A DNA stretch of 48,634 nucleotides from Cylindrobasidium torrendii FP15055 ss-10 (lineage: Eukaryota > Basidiomycota > Agaricomycetes > Agaricales > Physalacriaceae): assembly GCA_000934385.1 (NCBI GenBank), contig KN880610.1:1-48634 (forward strand). The letters run 5' to 3'. Both the position numbers and the translations under genes were made by a program. Under the pieces are notes generated by a model, which made no database searches, was not told where the DNA came from, and worked only from the letters and a program-made list of their open reading frames with translations. Numbering within the stretch: the first letter of the stretch is position 1; each line of letters starts with the position of its first letter. Positions 34,617 to 46,115 of this stretch are shown here, in pieces.

Positions 34617-36840
34617 CTAATGCATAGGAAAGAAAGACGCACCAGCCACGACCATCGTAACGATAGCCGCTAGCACGGAGCCGACGAGCGACACGTTGAC
34701 ACCTGCAGCACCATCATCATTCCCACTTCCCGTACTACCCGCTTGGCCACTCCCAGAAGCACCAGCAGACTTAACACTAACCGGAAGCACAGCAACCTCA
34801 GAGACTGGTTGTTGCTCGATGTTGCCGCTCCCAACAGTGACGGTTGTGCCATTGCTGGGAATCTCGTTGACGTTGACGAAGAGCAGCGCCGGTCCGGGTT
34901 GGAAAAGGTTGGCATTCGGCGGCATCTGCGAGCAGTGCAAAACGATAGTGCCGTCGTCGTTGACGGTGTAAGTGTTGTTGAGTTGGAGGAAGCGTTGACC
35001 CATGTTCATGCCGTGAGTGGTCCAACCGGGGCGGATGACGGCGACAGTCGCACTGGCTGCAGCATCATTTGAATCACCAGAGTACGAGTCAGCGGCAATG
35101 GTAAGGTCAAACGATTCACCGCCATAACCCAATTGCTTGGGTGCGCCGCTGAACGTAGGGCGCGTCTTGGCAGAGAAGTAAGGAGGGTAGAAGACTTCGA
35201 GCTCATAAGTGGTCGGGCTGCATAGTGGTCAGAGAGAGAGGACAGGCGAATCAGTACACAACTTACAAGTAGGTGGTCAGGTTGACATCGACGTTAGGGT
35301 TCGAACCTCCGATGAGCACACTAGCATCCGGAAGAAGCAGAGCAGACGAGTGGTACAGGCGAGGGTACTCCGCGGCTTGGAAACCCTCGTTGGACCAGCG
35401 CTTGCCCTTCTCTGCAGTAGGATCATAGATGGCCGGGGTGAGAGCAGGTGCAGCAGCGAGGGACATTCCGTAGGGCATGTCGTTGAAGTTCTGCGTCTCC
35501 ATGGTCATGGTCGAATATCCTGCCGTGCCGTTTTCGCCACCGTTCACCATGAGAAGCTTGCCGGTTGGTAGTATGATAAATTGACCCATGGTGCGACCCT
35601 CGAGCATGTCCTCGTCTTGCTCATAGGCAGGGCTGGAACCGTCGGCAGGCTCGGGAGTGAGACGCTGGCAATCCTTAGACGCGGGGATGTAGAAGGTGTC
35701 GGCGTACGGCCACGAATAGTTGCCCCACGAGTAGTCAGGCATGTCATTGCCACCACAGAAGAGGACCGTTTGTTCGTAGTTGTTGGCAGGCGTCATGGGA
35801 AGCATAGCAACACCTCCAGAACCAGGATAGACGCGAACGACGCCGCCTGGCATCTCCGGGAGGCGGGTTTCGGTGTTCGTCTCAACTTCCCAAATCACTA
35901 AAATACAGTCAGAATGATGTAAATCAGGATAATATAGACGACGTACTGGTCGAGGTGTTAGCCTGGAGAAGCATCTTGCCAGAAGACAGCAAAAAGGTGT
36001 GCGGGTATGAGTTAAGGCCGGACGTGTCGATCAAGAACTGCATGGTGGGGGCATCGCCCTCTTCAGGCGGGTAGAATTCGTATGTGCATGTAGCAGCGCC
36101 ACCCTCAAACTCGGGATCCACATTGGGGTAGTTCCTGTTGATGTAACCTCCCGATGTGTAGCCACCGATGATGACAACGCGACCGGTAGCGTCGGGCTCG
36201 GCAGTAGAGTACCACCGCTGTTTCTTCATGGAAAGGACTTCGGCGTTGTCGAACCATCCACACTCAGCTGAACTGAAGTCGGAGCCAGCGGGACAAGGGT
36301 TGATCACACGGATTGCCTTGGTGCCATCATAGTCTTGGTACAGTTCGTCGAACGATGCAGAGTAGCCGCCGTCGTTGAGAACACTGCCCATGTCGCCACC
36401 CTTCGTGACGGCGCCGTTGCCGCCGAAAGTCACAAAGGATCCATTGGGCAAGTGGATACCTGACGAGCAGAAGATGTTGGAGCGAATGTCCTGCACGGTA
36501 GCCTCGTGGGTGTTGATGTCCCAGACTGAACCCCACGCCGGGTGGCCGTTGACTTGCGCCTCGTTGCCTTCGGCCTTGTCCATAATGTAGACCATGTCGT
36601 CGTTGCCGAGGAACATCTGCGTGCTGGTCAGTCCGTCGCCATTGACACTATTGCGCCGTCCTCACCATCATCGCGGATACTAAACTGCTTCCAACTTTTT
36701 CATGGCCGCCTGCAGTAATCTGAATTTTCGAGGAAAGTGAGCATGAAACGCGACACTTGATTTGGGGGAAAGCTCACCTCGGCGAGCGTTGGTGAAGCGA
36801 GCGAGAGCGCCAGCGCAAGGCGCTTGAAATTGGTAGACAT
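34617..36840 (-). CDS. Glyoxal-oxidase-type copper radical oxidase, likely GPI-anchored
   Basis: Secreted oxidase expected to oxidise small aldehydes or alcohols and make hydrogen peroxide. A signal peptide (MSTNFKRLALALSLASPTLA) is split from ITAGGHEKVGSS by the first intron. The radical-site cysteine lies in IFCSSGIHLPNG and its partner tyrosine in KKQRWYSTAE. The copper ligands are the Tyr-His pair in YPRLYHSSALLLPD and the His of GWTTHGMNMGQR in the C-terminal DUF1929 domain. About 670 residues. The end is Ser/Gly-rich (GSTGSGNDDGAAG) and then hydrophobic (GSVLAAIVTMVVAGASFF), the pattern of a GPI-anchor signal, so it is probably held on the cell surface or wall. It is an auxiliary peroxide source in wood- or litter-decay systems; the substrate is not predictable. 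Confidence 0.9.
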
Positions 36841-38933
36841 AACCACGGAATGAAGCAGAGAAACAAAAGAGTGACAGCGAGGACGCAAGTAGTGGGTGGT
36901 GGTGGTTGCTGTCCAGGTTGTTTGGGTTCTTTATAAATGATCGCGGTAAATCGATCATTGAAGTGCACAGCCCCATGGATACCCACAGGCTCTAGACATG
37001 GCCCGACTCTGCCCCGACTCCCGAGAGCACCACTAAGAACTGACTTCGCGCGTACCCCCACAGGTTGCCATCGACCCCGCACTTTGGTAAGTGGAGAAGC
37101 ACAGAGAAGTCCCTATTGAACGGTGCCAAACTACACGCGACGGCCAGTCTTCGCCGCCTCAAGACGTGTGGGATATGTCCTCTGGCTGGCTTGTGGCTAC
37201 CTCCCGTACTGTTATTCTAAGCGTAATTCAACACGTACTTACACTCATGCCTTGCACTGGCCTGGCATATCTAAGTCCCAAGCAAATCATCCATTTCCGA
37301 TGTCTTGTGCCGAGAGCTCTCGGCAAAATGGGCGCTTCCAGGCGCTTCCTGGGCATGCCTTAGCGCAACAGAACTCTAAAGTACAGGATCTATCATAGAG
37401 AGTGCTCTCCTGCTTGGCTTGTGGACACTTTGAGGAGTCTCAAGGCGCTTGCACAATCAAAAGCTCGAAGTCTAGACCCTCCGTGAAGTTCGCCTATCCA
37501 CAAGAATTCGACAGGAATACACTTAGTGGCAGCCCGCTGATATGAAACATCCCAATTTCACGTACATACTCCTTCATCTTGACGCACTAATTTGCGGGAT
37601 GTGCCGCTTGCCTATCCGCCCGCCGTACTGACATCCCGCCATCTTCTCCCTCGGTGGTCGCGCAAGCGTATCTTATTCCACCCTGCCGAGAGTCGTCCAA
37701 AGCCATGAAAAGCTGCAGACGAAGGACTGCTTACCGTGCCCAGGTGTCAAGTCATTATTACTGAACTAAACTCGGAAGTGCAGTTTAGCGCAGGTGCCAA
37801 GTGGATTGGCGGGCCTGGCAACTCCCTGGGATGAATAGATGAATGCCAGCGATGGCCCGCACGGCGCACCTGCGGCGCCCTGCAGTATGTAATCAGCAAC
37901 GTACGGGGACCTGACAGCTTGTGGACAGCAGAGCGCTTGGCTGCTTTTTCAAGAACAGAGTCCACTCGATCTCCTCGCCACAAAGTTTACATCGCAGGAG
38001 AGTCTGAGGCTATCTTCATTATGGTCGATTTTTCAACTGTTAGATGGGACGAGACACCATCTAGACACCTAGTTCCGCAGATCCAGCAAGAGATCCGTTG
38101 CTCCTTTGAAATTGCTTGAGCGAAGATTGGGAAATGGGGCGTTACTCTGTCGGTCGCATATGCAAGGTTATTCAAGGCCAAGTCGAAGTAGCGGGAGCAC
38201 CTATGCATGTTCGCGGTCGGGCTCGGGCTCGGGGGAACGAGTGCAGGGACAACGTTCGATATAATATTCAGCGCTTCATTAGCTTTAGTGCTCAGACTAC
38301 TCAGTGTACAAAGCCCTTACACTATGTCCTACTATTTACACTAAGAACGAGCTTAAATTCGCAGCGTATGCTGTTGGCCAATAAGAGAGAGGTATTCCGG
38401 CTATTGATTTTACAGTACTCTCGCTCTGTACAACCCTTCTGATCCATTTGACAGGCTGCTGAACAGTAAAATTTGCTAAAGGAGCTCATATGGCCGGCTC
38501 GCATGCTTGCGACGCTTGCTGCCAACTTGCTGCGAATGCATGTTCGCCAGATTTAAGATTAGATCCCATTGTTCCTATTTGGGCTTCATATAGTTTGTTT
38601 TTGTTTGGTGCCGGCAATTTGCCGAGCAACAAACTCAAGATTGTATGAGTCATCTGCATGCTACGCTACACGAGGCTACACGTTGAAATGTCTCCCGAGT
38701 GCAATTAAGCAAGGTACTGTAAGTTGAATGGACGGGACTTGGGAGAAGAGTCTGGCTTGAGATGGCTGTTATACATGCTGCTGTGAATATTTAAAAACTA
38801 CCTATTGTAGAAGCCTGGAAACGGAACGCGTCGGAGAACTTGGCGTAAAGAATGGTACTTAAAAATGCGCGGTAAAAAGCAAGTGGCATGAAGGATACAT
38901 AATCAATTTCAGGGTTTCCAGTAAAGCAGTCAC
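36841..38933. other. 2.1-kb region with no recognised gene
   Basis: Starts with the oxidase promoter and ends at the 3' side of the next minus-strand gene. No recognised protein. A short tandem GGGCTC repeat sits at about 38216-38235. Could contain a non-coding RNA or an unconserved small gene. Confidence 0.4.
36929..36936 (-). promoter_or_regulatory. TATA-like box of the copper radical oxidase
   Basis: On the minus strand TTATAAAG lies about 90 bp before the start codon at 36840. Confidence 0.4.
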
Positions 38934-39836
38934 CTATCGCCTCTTACGCGGACGCTCCTCTTCCTCTACCTCCATATTGGTGCTCCTCGTACGTCTTCTA
39001 CCAGTGGAAGAGTGATTGAGAGGCGAGGCGGATGATGTAGGGGAATCAAGCATTGAAATAACCGCATGTCGCCGCTTAGCACCAGCAGAGGGGAATGGGG
39101 CGGGCCAGGTTGCTTGGTTCTCGTTGGACCCGAAATTGAAGGGATAGTCTTGAGGGATGGAGGGGGCAGATGCTGGCTGGGTACCAGGCTTGGAACGAAG
39201 AGGTCGCAGAGGCCGTGTGGCAGGAGGTGATGGGGACGGCATCAATTCTGGGGACCTCTGACCGGGTTGAGACCATGTGCCCTGCGTGGAAGTCAGCACC
39301 ACATTGAAGAACAACGATTGAAGGGTGGCACCTGTTCGGAGTCGCTGGATGACGGAGTCGGTGGGTGAGGGTCTTGGGCGGAAACCTAGATACGCCGGTC
39401 AGCGACTTTGCGATGCTAATGAGGAGAACGCACTGGCTGCTGCTTCGGTGCGGCGTGTGGCTTCCGACGGATACTCTCTTCGTCTTCCTGCTCCTCCTCG
39501 GCACGAGACTTGACAGCGTCCAGGCGGGCTTCCAGCCAATCCATCACTCGGCCCACGGTCATGTCGTTCCCATCAGCGGACACGCCTCGCTGAATCATCT
39601 GCATAAGGTCGCAGCATGCCTTGGCGTATCCAGCGTCATGGGCCTTCTTCGACGCTTCCTTGGACGAGCGGTATAGCGTCGTGATGCTCAATGCCGCGGC
39701 TACTGTACATGAGAAGACTTTTCGGCGTAGTGAGAGGAGGATAATGACCTTTGAAATTATTAGTTAATTCGGCTTCAGCCTGTTGATGTGCATTTGGGAG
39801 CGAGCTAGCGAGTGTCTGGAGGTCTATCGAGTCCAT
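38934..39836 (-). CDS. Conserved fungal protein, possible HAPSTR1/DUF4588 relative
   Basis: About 250 residues over several exons. It begins MDSIDLQTLASSLPNAHQQA, followed by an helical core: AAALSITTLYRSSKEASKKA, then HDAGYAKACCDLMQMIQRGV and MTVGRVMDWLEARLDAVKSR. The rest is low-complexity, rich in Pro and Ser, and ends in a basic stretch, RPRKRR, a probable nuclear signal. The core pattern (repeat-like LYRSS, AGYxxxCxDLxxxIQ, and a tryptophan helix) recalls the HAPSTR1/DUF4588 family of small nuclear stress-linked proteins, but this is from memory and weak. It shares a 320-bp divergent promoter with the PRP6 gene. Confidence 0.6.
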
Positions 39837-40159
39837 GGTGTGTGGTGGCAGAGAAGAAACAGACTGCCGGTGACTAAGCAGGGCATCGATAATCCCATTT
39901 TCGGACCGGAACAAACTCTTCTAGAATGGGCAACATTATTGTGCCAGTGGCGGCTGCAAGTGATTTTCTTACATTGATATATTGCCAGTAACTACTTTCG
40001 AGAAAGGCCTTGGATTAAGACAGCTCATGGACCTCTTCATATTGCACTCCGACTTTGACTTTCCTCTCAAGCGGATTTGGACTTCGTGACGTGACGGTCA
40101 CAACTCACTCTTGCACTCTATCATCTTGCTCCCTTGCGGGAAATTCGAAGTCGTTCAAT
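39837..40159. promoter_or_regulatory. Divergent promoter of the conserved fungal gene and PRP6
   Basis: A 323-bp interval separates the two start codons. No TATA box was obvious on either side. Confidence 0.4.
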
Positions 40160-43100
40160 ATGGCGAACAGGCAGAACAAGCTGGCATTCTTGTCAATGCC
40201 AGCCCCGGCATCATATGTGGCTGGTCTGGGTCGCGGGTGCGACTGCAACACTCATAACTGACTCGCTGGCTAACCATGCAATAGTGCCTCTGGTTTCACA
40301 ACACGGTCCGATATTGGTCCTGCACGAGAGGGACCCTCGGCAGAGGCAATCGCGTGAGTTCGATGCCATTGGCAGACATCTCAAGCTAACAAGCGGTTTA
40401 GTGAAGCTCAGGCAAAACGCGGTGAAGAAGCAGAAGTTGATCCCGAGCAATTCCAGGACCCGGACAATGAGTTTGGATTGTTTGCGGGGACTACATACGA
40501 GCAGGATGATGAAGAGGCAGACAAAATCTATGATGAGGTTGACGAGGCAATGGACTCTAGGCGGAAAGCGCGCAGGTGTGTGCTAGGTCAGTTCTGTACT
40601 TGCGGCATTTTCCAAATTTATGCTTCTATAGGGAGGCTCGTGAGCAGGAAGAGATGGCAAAGCACCGCGCCGAGCGCCCCAAGATTCAACAACAGTTCGC
40701 CGATTTGAAGCGCGGTTTATCTGCAGTCACAGACAATGAATGGGAAAGCATTCCCGAAGTCGGCAATCTCACAAGAAAGAAGCGCAAAGTACAAGAACGC
40801 ACGTACGCGATTCCTGATAGTGTTCTGGTCGGCGACCGCGGTAAAGGCGAATACGAGAACGCCCTCGATCCTACCCAACAAGAGGTACGTGCAATCGTAT
40901 GGTTACGACTACTGCTTATAACATAAAATAGACTGGGGGCTTCCAAACACCTGCAGATGGCGGTCTCACAAATTTGCTGGAAATTGGTGCGGCCAACGAG
41001 ACGGTTCTCGGATTGAAGCTCGACCAGGTGCGTTCCCCATCATCTCAACCTCTCGTTGTCTAACACTCCCACAGGCGTCTGCTACAAGCTCTTCAAGTGG
41101 AACATCGACATCTGTTGATCCCAGGGGATATCTCACTTCGCTGGATTCTGTGGCCATCAAGTCGAATGCCGAAATTGGCGACATTAAGCGCGCTCGTATG
41201 CTCTTCGAATCGCTCATCAAGTCCAACCCCAAGCACGCACCAGGATGGATTGCAGCCGCCACTCTCGAGGAGCACGCTGGACGGATGGTACATGCGCGCA
41301 AGCTCATCAAACAAGGATGCGAGCAATGTCCTAAGAATGAAGACATTTGGATAGAAGCTGCCCGTCTCCACGTATGCTATTTCGCTTGTCAAACTGCTAC
41401 CAGGCTCTCATGAATATCACAGAACAACCATGACGCGAAAGTTGTTCTTGCACAAGCGGTCCAGCACGTTGGACAGAGCGTCAAGATATGGCTCACGGCA
41501 GCAGACTTAGAGGGTGACTTGCCCGCTCGTAAACGTGTATTGCGCAAAGGTGAATCAAATTTATTTCCTCCTGTCGCCTGACTAACTCGTTCCAGCGCTT
41601 GAAAACATCCCGAACTCCGTCCGCTTGTGGAAGGAGACTGTCAGTCTGGAGACGTCGGTTTCTGATGCACGCACCCTTCTCGCGCGCGCCGTTGAGGTCA
41701 TCCCGATGTCTGTCGAACTTTGGTTGGCCCTTGCACGTACGGAGTCGCCAGAGAAGGCCAAGGCGGTACTCAACAAAGCACGCAAAGCAGTCCCAACATC
41801 CCACGAAATTTGGATTGCTGCTGGGCGTCTTCTGGAGCAAATGGCCAACGACCCTGAAAAGGCTGCTGACCAGCGCACAAAGGAGCTTGACATGGTCGAC
41901 AAGACTGTCGAGATGGCCGTGCAGCAACTGAGAAAGCATCAGGTTTTGTTGACGCGGGAACAGTGGATGACAGAGGCCAAAAACTGTGAGAAACAAGGTT
42001 CGGTGAGGACGTGCGAGGCGATTGTGAAGGCAACGATAGCAATGGATGTTGAGGAAGAAGACCAGCTCACGACATGGGAGAGCGACGCCGATGTTGCCGA
42101 GAAGGAAGGGACTATTCACACTGCCCGTGCGATCTTTGCATACGCGCTCAAGGTCTTCCCGGATCGTAAGGACCTATGGGAACGTGCTGCGAGCCTCGAG
42201 AAAACGCATGGGAACCCGGAAAGTCTGGACCAAGTGCTAGCGCAGGCAGTCGAGCGCTGTCCACAAGCCGAAAACCTTTGGTTGATGCGGGCCAAGGAGA
42301 AATGGCTTTCTGGGGACGTCCCCGGCGCGCGCGACATTCTCGACAAAGCATTTGTCGCTAACTTGCGAAGCGAGAAGATTTATCTGGCCGCTGTGAAGCT
42401 CGAGGCAGAGAACGGGGAAATGAACGCTGCTCGACAAATCCTGGCTCGCGCGAGGGAGGTCTCAAACACACAAAGGGTATGCTCCCTTTTGTTCCACAGA
42501 ATGAGGACTAATACTGGTGCAGATCTGGTTAAAGTCTGCTGTTTTCGAACGACAGCAGGGCCAGCTAGACGAGGCCTTGACTATTCTTTCTACGGCCATT
42601 CAGAACTTCCCGAAGTTTGCGAAGCTGTACATGGTCCAGGGGCAAATACACCAATCACGAACTCAGTATCCCGCCGCTCGAGGAGCCTTCTTAACAGGCT
42701 GCAAGGCATGCCCGAAGGAACCTGCTCTGTGGGTGCTAGCAAGTCGGCTGGAGGAGCTTGATGGAAAGAGCATCAAGGCTAGGTCACTTCTGGAAAAGGC
42801 TCGACAAACGAATCCGAAGAATGAGATGCTTTGGGCGGAATCAGTTGGCGTTGAGGAACGGTCCGGCGCAGCGGCGCAAGCCAAGGCAATGCTTTCTCGT
42901 GCTCTACAGGAATGCCCCGCGTCCGGCATACTATGGAGAATGCAAGTGATGAGCGAACCGCGTCCTTCACGGAAGACGCGGGCAACGGACGCTATGAAGA
43001 AGACAGAGTCGCACCCGGTCATCATCTCGACAGTCGCCCGGCTATTTTGGGCCGAGCGCAAGCTTGAGAAAGCACGGCAGTGGTTCGAACGTTCGGTGGA

Positions 43101-43320
43101 TGCGGCGGTGGCTCAGGAAACTGACGATGGGGATCTGTGGGGCTGGTGGCTTCTGTTCGAACGGGAGCATGGGACGGAAGAACACAGGAACGCTGTGCGC
43201 GCAAGCTGCGTGAGAGGAGATCCTCACCACGGACAGGTCTGGCCAGCCATTGCAAAGGACCTCGCTAACACTGGGAAAACTACGCAAGAAATCTTGGAGT
43301 TGGTGGCGAACGCGTTGTGA
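40160..43320 (+). CDS. PRP6: Pre-mRNA splicing factor Prp6
   Basis: Scaffold of the U5 snRNP and U4/U6.U5 tri-snRNP. The start [20 protein letters not shown] and the acidic stretch [13 protein letters not shown] are the conserved N-terminal PRP1 domain, followed by [20 protein letters not shown] and [16 protein letters not shown]. After [20 protein letters not shown] [20 protein letters not shown] comes a long array of HAT/TPR helices. These repeat the rhythm WLxxAxLE, as in [56 protein letters not shown] and [19 protein letters not shown]. The end reads [20 protein letters not shown]. About seven introns give roughly 920 residues. It is nuclear and housekeeping, and lies 268 bp upstream of BUD22 on the same strand. 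Confidence 0.95.
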
Positions 43321-43587
43321 TGTAGTCTGTTTGGGATTGGATTGTAGTCAGTATACATATACTGTAGATATTTGAACACGTCAATTGTTTCTGTGCGAAA
43401 AAGCATTTGAGAAGGAACTACAGAGCGTCCAGAAGGTTCAGCCGATATCAATGAAAGGCAGCACAATTGACAATTGAATTTGGACTTGATCCAGCGGCCC
43501 GGCGGTTTCGGTCCGATATTGCATCCATCACATCACATTTGCTCTCCTGCTTTCACAGGAATTGGACGTGAATCGCAACACTCCACG

Positions 43588-45094
43588 ATGGCCGACCATC
43601 AACAGCATGGGAAGAAGCGCAAACTTCAAGAATACACCAAGGAGGTGAGCTAGTATGCAGCTCGCAGCAAATGTAACTTTGTTGACGCTATGGGTAGAAG
43701 GACATGCAAACCAGGATCGACGGCAAATTCGTGAGAGCTCTCGCCAGTCTATGTCTGCAACCATCTTATACCAGGGTAGCACCATGATCTCAAAGAGGCG
43801 AAGAAGGCTGCGAAGAAGGCAAAGGCGTTTGAAACGCAGAAGCTGGTCAAGAAATTGAAGCAACTACGGTTCGCCTAGTTTTGTCTACACTCTTCCCAGC
43901 CTCTCATTTACATCACAGGAAGAAAAGCCAAGACGGTGGTGCCGATGTTCACACGTGCGAAGCGGAGCTCGAGCAACTCAAAGTGCGTGGTCCTGCGGTC
44001 ACTGTACATTGAAATTCACCATCGCGTAGGCTCTGGACCACGAAGCCTTGGCGCACACAGCCCTCAAGTCTAGGCTTCTGAAGGACAAGATCCTTTCGGG
44101 AAACGAACACGTCCAGGCGAGCGTGCTACGCGAGCTGCAGTCCAATCCCATATTCCCTTCCTCAGGCTCCTCTGCCAAAGTCCAATCTAGGTTGCTCAGC
44201 TCCAAGATTTTGGCCAGTGAAATATCACAAATCATTGAGGGCTTGCGTGCGGTTGTGTTGCCGCGGGACGAGGAGGATACATCGCGCTCAACCAAGACGC
44301 GACGGCTCAATGAGACAGAAGAGGATGGGGATGTCAAGATGCGATCCGCTGGTAAAGATGATGGACCTACCGTGGGTGATGTGGACACTGGCTTAGAATC
44401 GGGAGCCATAGGCGATGACGAGGGAGAACCAGGCAGCGATGCTGGTTGGGAATCAGGTTCTATCGACGAGGAAGGTGCACAATCTGACGACGAGGCCGTC
44501 GCTTCAACATCAGTGGTTCCAAAAACAAGCGCCAAACGCGCTCAAGCTGCTACAGCGTCGACTTTCCTACCCTCGTTATCAGTTGGATTCATTAAAGGAT
44601 CGGATGATTCGGACTGGGAGGAGCAAGATGAGAAAGCTGGAGATATTCCTGAACGAAAAAACCGCAGGGGTCAACGTGCACGCCGAATGTACGTGTACCA
44701 CACTGGTATCCTCGTGCTTTCAATGCTCACATGCCCTAGGATTTGGGAGAAGAAATATGGACAAAACGCCAATCACAAGAAAAAGGAGGCAGAGACAGAG
44801 AGAAACAGCAGGGGCGCCAGACAATCGAAGCCCTGGGCAAATGCCAACTTCACGCGTCCAACAGCTCCGCAAAATGGATATCGACCCGCACATGCAGCAG
44901 CGCAAAGGAAATATCCTCCTCACAATGTAGCGCCCGTGCATACAGCGCCGCCGCCGCCGCCGCAGCAGCAGCGAGAAAATGCCGAGTCTGGCAATTTACA
45001 CCCGTCGTGGCTAGCCAAGAAACGCGCACAAGAGCAACAAAATATCATGGCCGCAGCCTCTGCAGGGCCCAGCAAAAAGATTAAGTTCGACTAA
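43588..45094 (+). CDS. BUD22: Bud22 ribosome-biogenesis factor
   Basis: Nucleolar factor for 18S rRNA maturation and the small ribosomal subunit. The N-terminus MADHQQHGKKRKLQEYTKE is spliced to an exon containing RIDGKFHHDLKEAKKAAKKA and FETQKLVKKLKQLR, the typical Bud22 opening; an intron starting after KF (GTGAGAG...GGGTAG) is needed to join them. A middle acidic part has ESGSIDEEGAQSDDEAVAS. The C-terminus keeps the family end: SVGFIKGSDDSDWEEQDE, KNRRGQRARR, a second intron at 44690-44740, IWEKKYGQNANHKKKE, LHPSWLAKK and KKIKFD just before the stop. Length is about 430 residues. A PPPPPPQQQ run near the end is low complexity. Confidence 0.9.
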
Positions 45095-46115
45095 ATCGAG
45101 AGATTTGCATCATCTACCTTGTCGTTGTTCTGTATAGGATTGACCCTATGTACGATGCTCAAACCAGTTGTCCACACAATGGCCGAATGACAATGTATGC
45201 TCTGGCCAGTCAGCCAAGTTCGCCGTGTGAGCCCGTGCTTGATGATGTAGCCTACCTGAACGTAAACTTGCAATTGTGGCAAGCAGCTGTGCATGTCGCT
45301 TAGTGGTATTCAATTTGGACATGCCACAGCTTGGGTCGTCACTAGTCACTAGTCATTGGCCTTAGTCACTTTGCAAGCGTTAAATTAGCCATTTTAGATG
45401 GACACGAACCAAGCTCCTTGCTAGATATGCCAAAAGAAGTATGCGTGATGCATAACGAAGTTAAGGGTTTGTCAAGCCATACGGCCAATTAATGTGCGGC
45501 GTATGGGCTTTGCAGGTCTCGCGAGTAATTTTCCTTTGATTCGGTGAATATTCCGGACTTTTGTGACGCAGAAATAAGTCCAACGGCTTATGGAAGGCCT
45601 AGATAATATTGTTTATTCCGCGAGTCTGAGTGGCATCCAAATTCAATCATCATGCGAAGTTGAGGGCTGTAGTCCTCAGTGGTGATGTACTCTCCCAGAG
45701 TATAAGCGGTTAAATGATTGGTCTTCACTATAGCTATAGCCATGCCTTGCGAGTGAACTCACGAGCTCCTACTACGTAGTCAAACTCGCCGGACGATCGC
45801 CGATCACGGCCACTTTCCATTGTTCGATGGCTATCTTGGGAAGTTGGCCTTTGCCGTATCCACCACTCTGGAACACATATTCAGTGAATTTCTATTTTAT
45901 ACGCGGTGTACAAGACTTGATCCAATGCTGTCAGCAGTATCACAAGCGTAGACGGAATTCCGTATCAAGCCAACCTGCACTCCACTATTATAGTTGTGGA
46001 TGGCCCGGGTTGCATGTTCACATAAATACATTTGAATGGAAAATGAACTAAAAATCGAGAATGACTGAGAGGGATATTTGACAGATTTCAGGAGCCTACA
46101 CGACATACTACATCT
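45095..46115. other. 1-kb region between convergent genes, no gene seen
   Basis: Both neighbours end here. A cluster of ACTAGTC repeats near 45340-45360 is short. No protein-like ORF was found. Confidence 0.45.

Noticed and set aside
38216..38235. Short GGGCTC tandem run
   Set aside because: Only about three copies; no sign of function.
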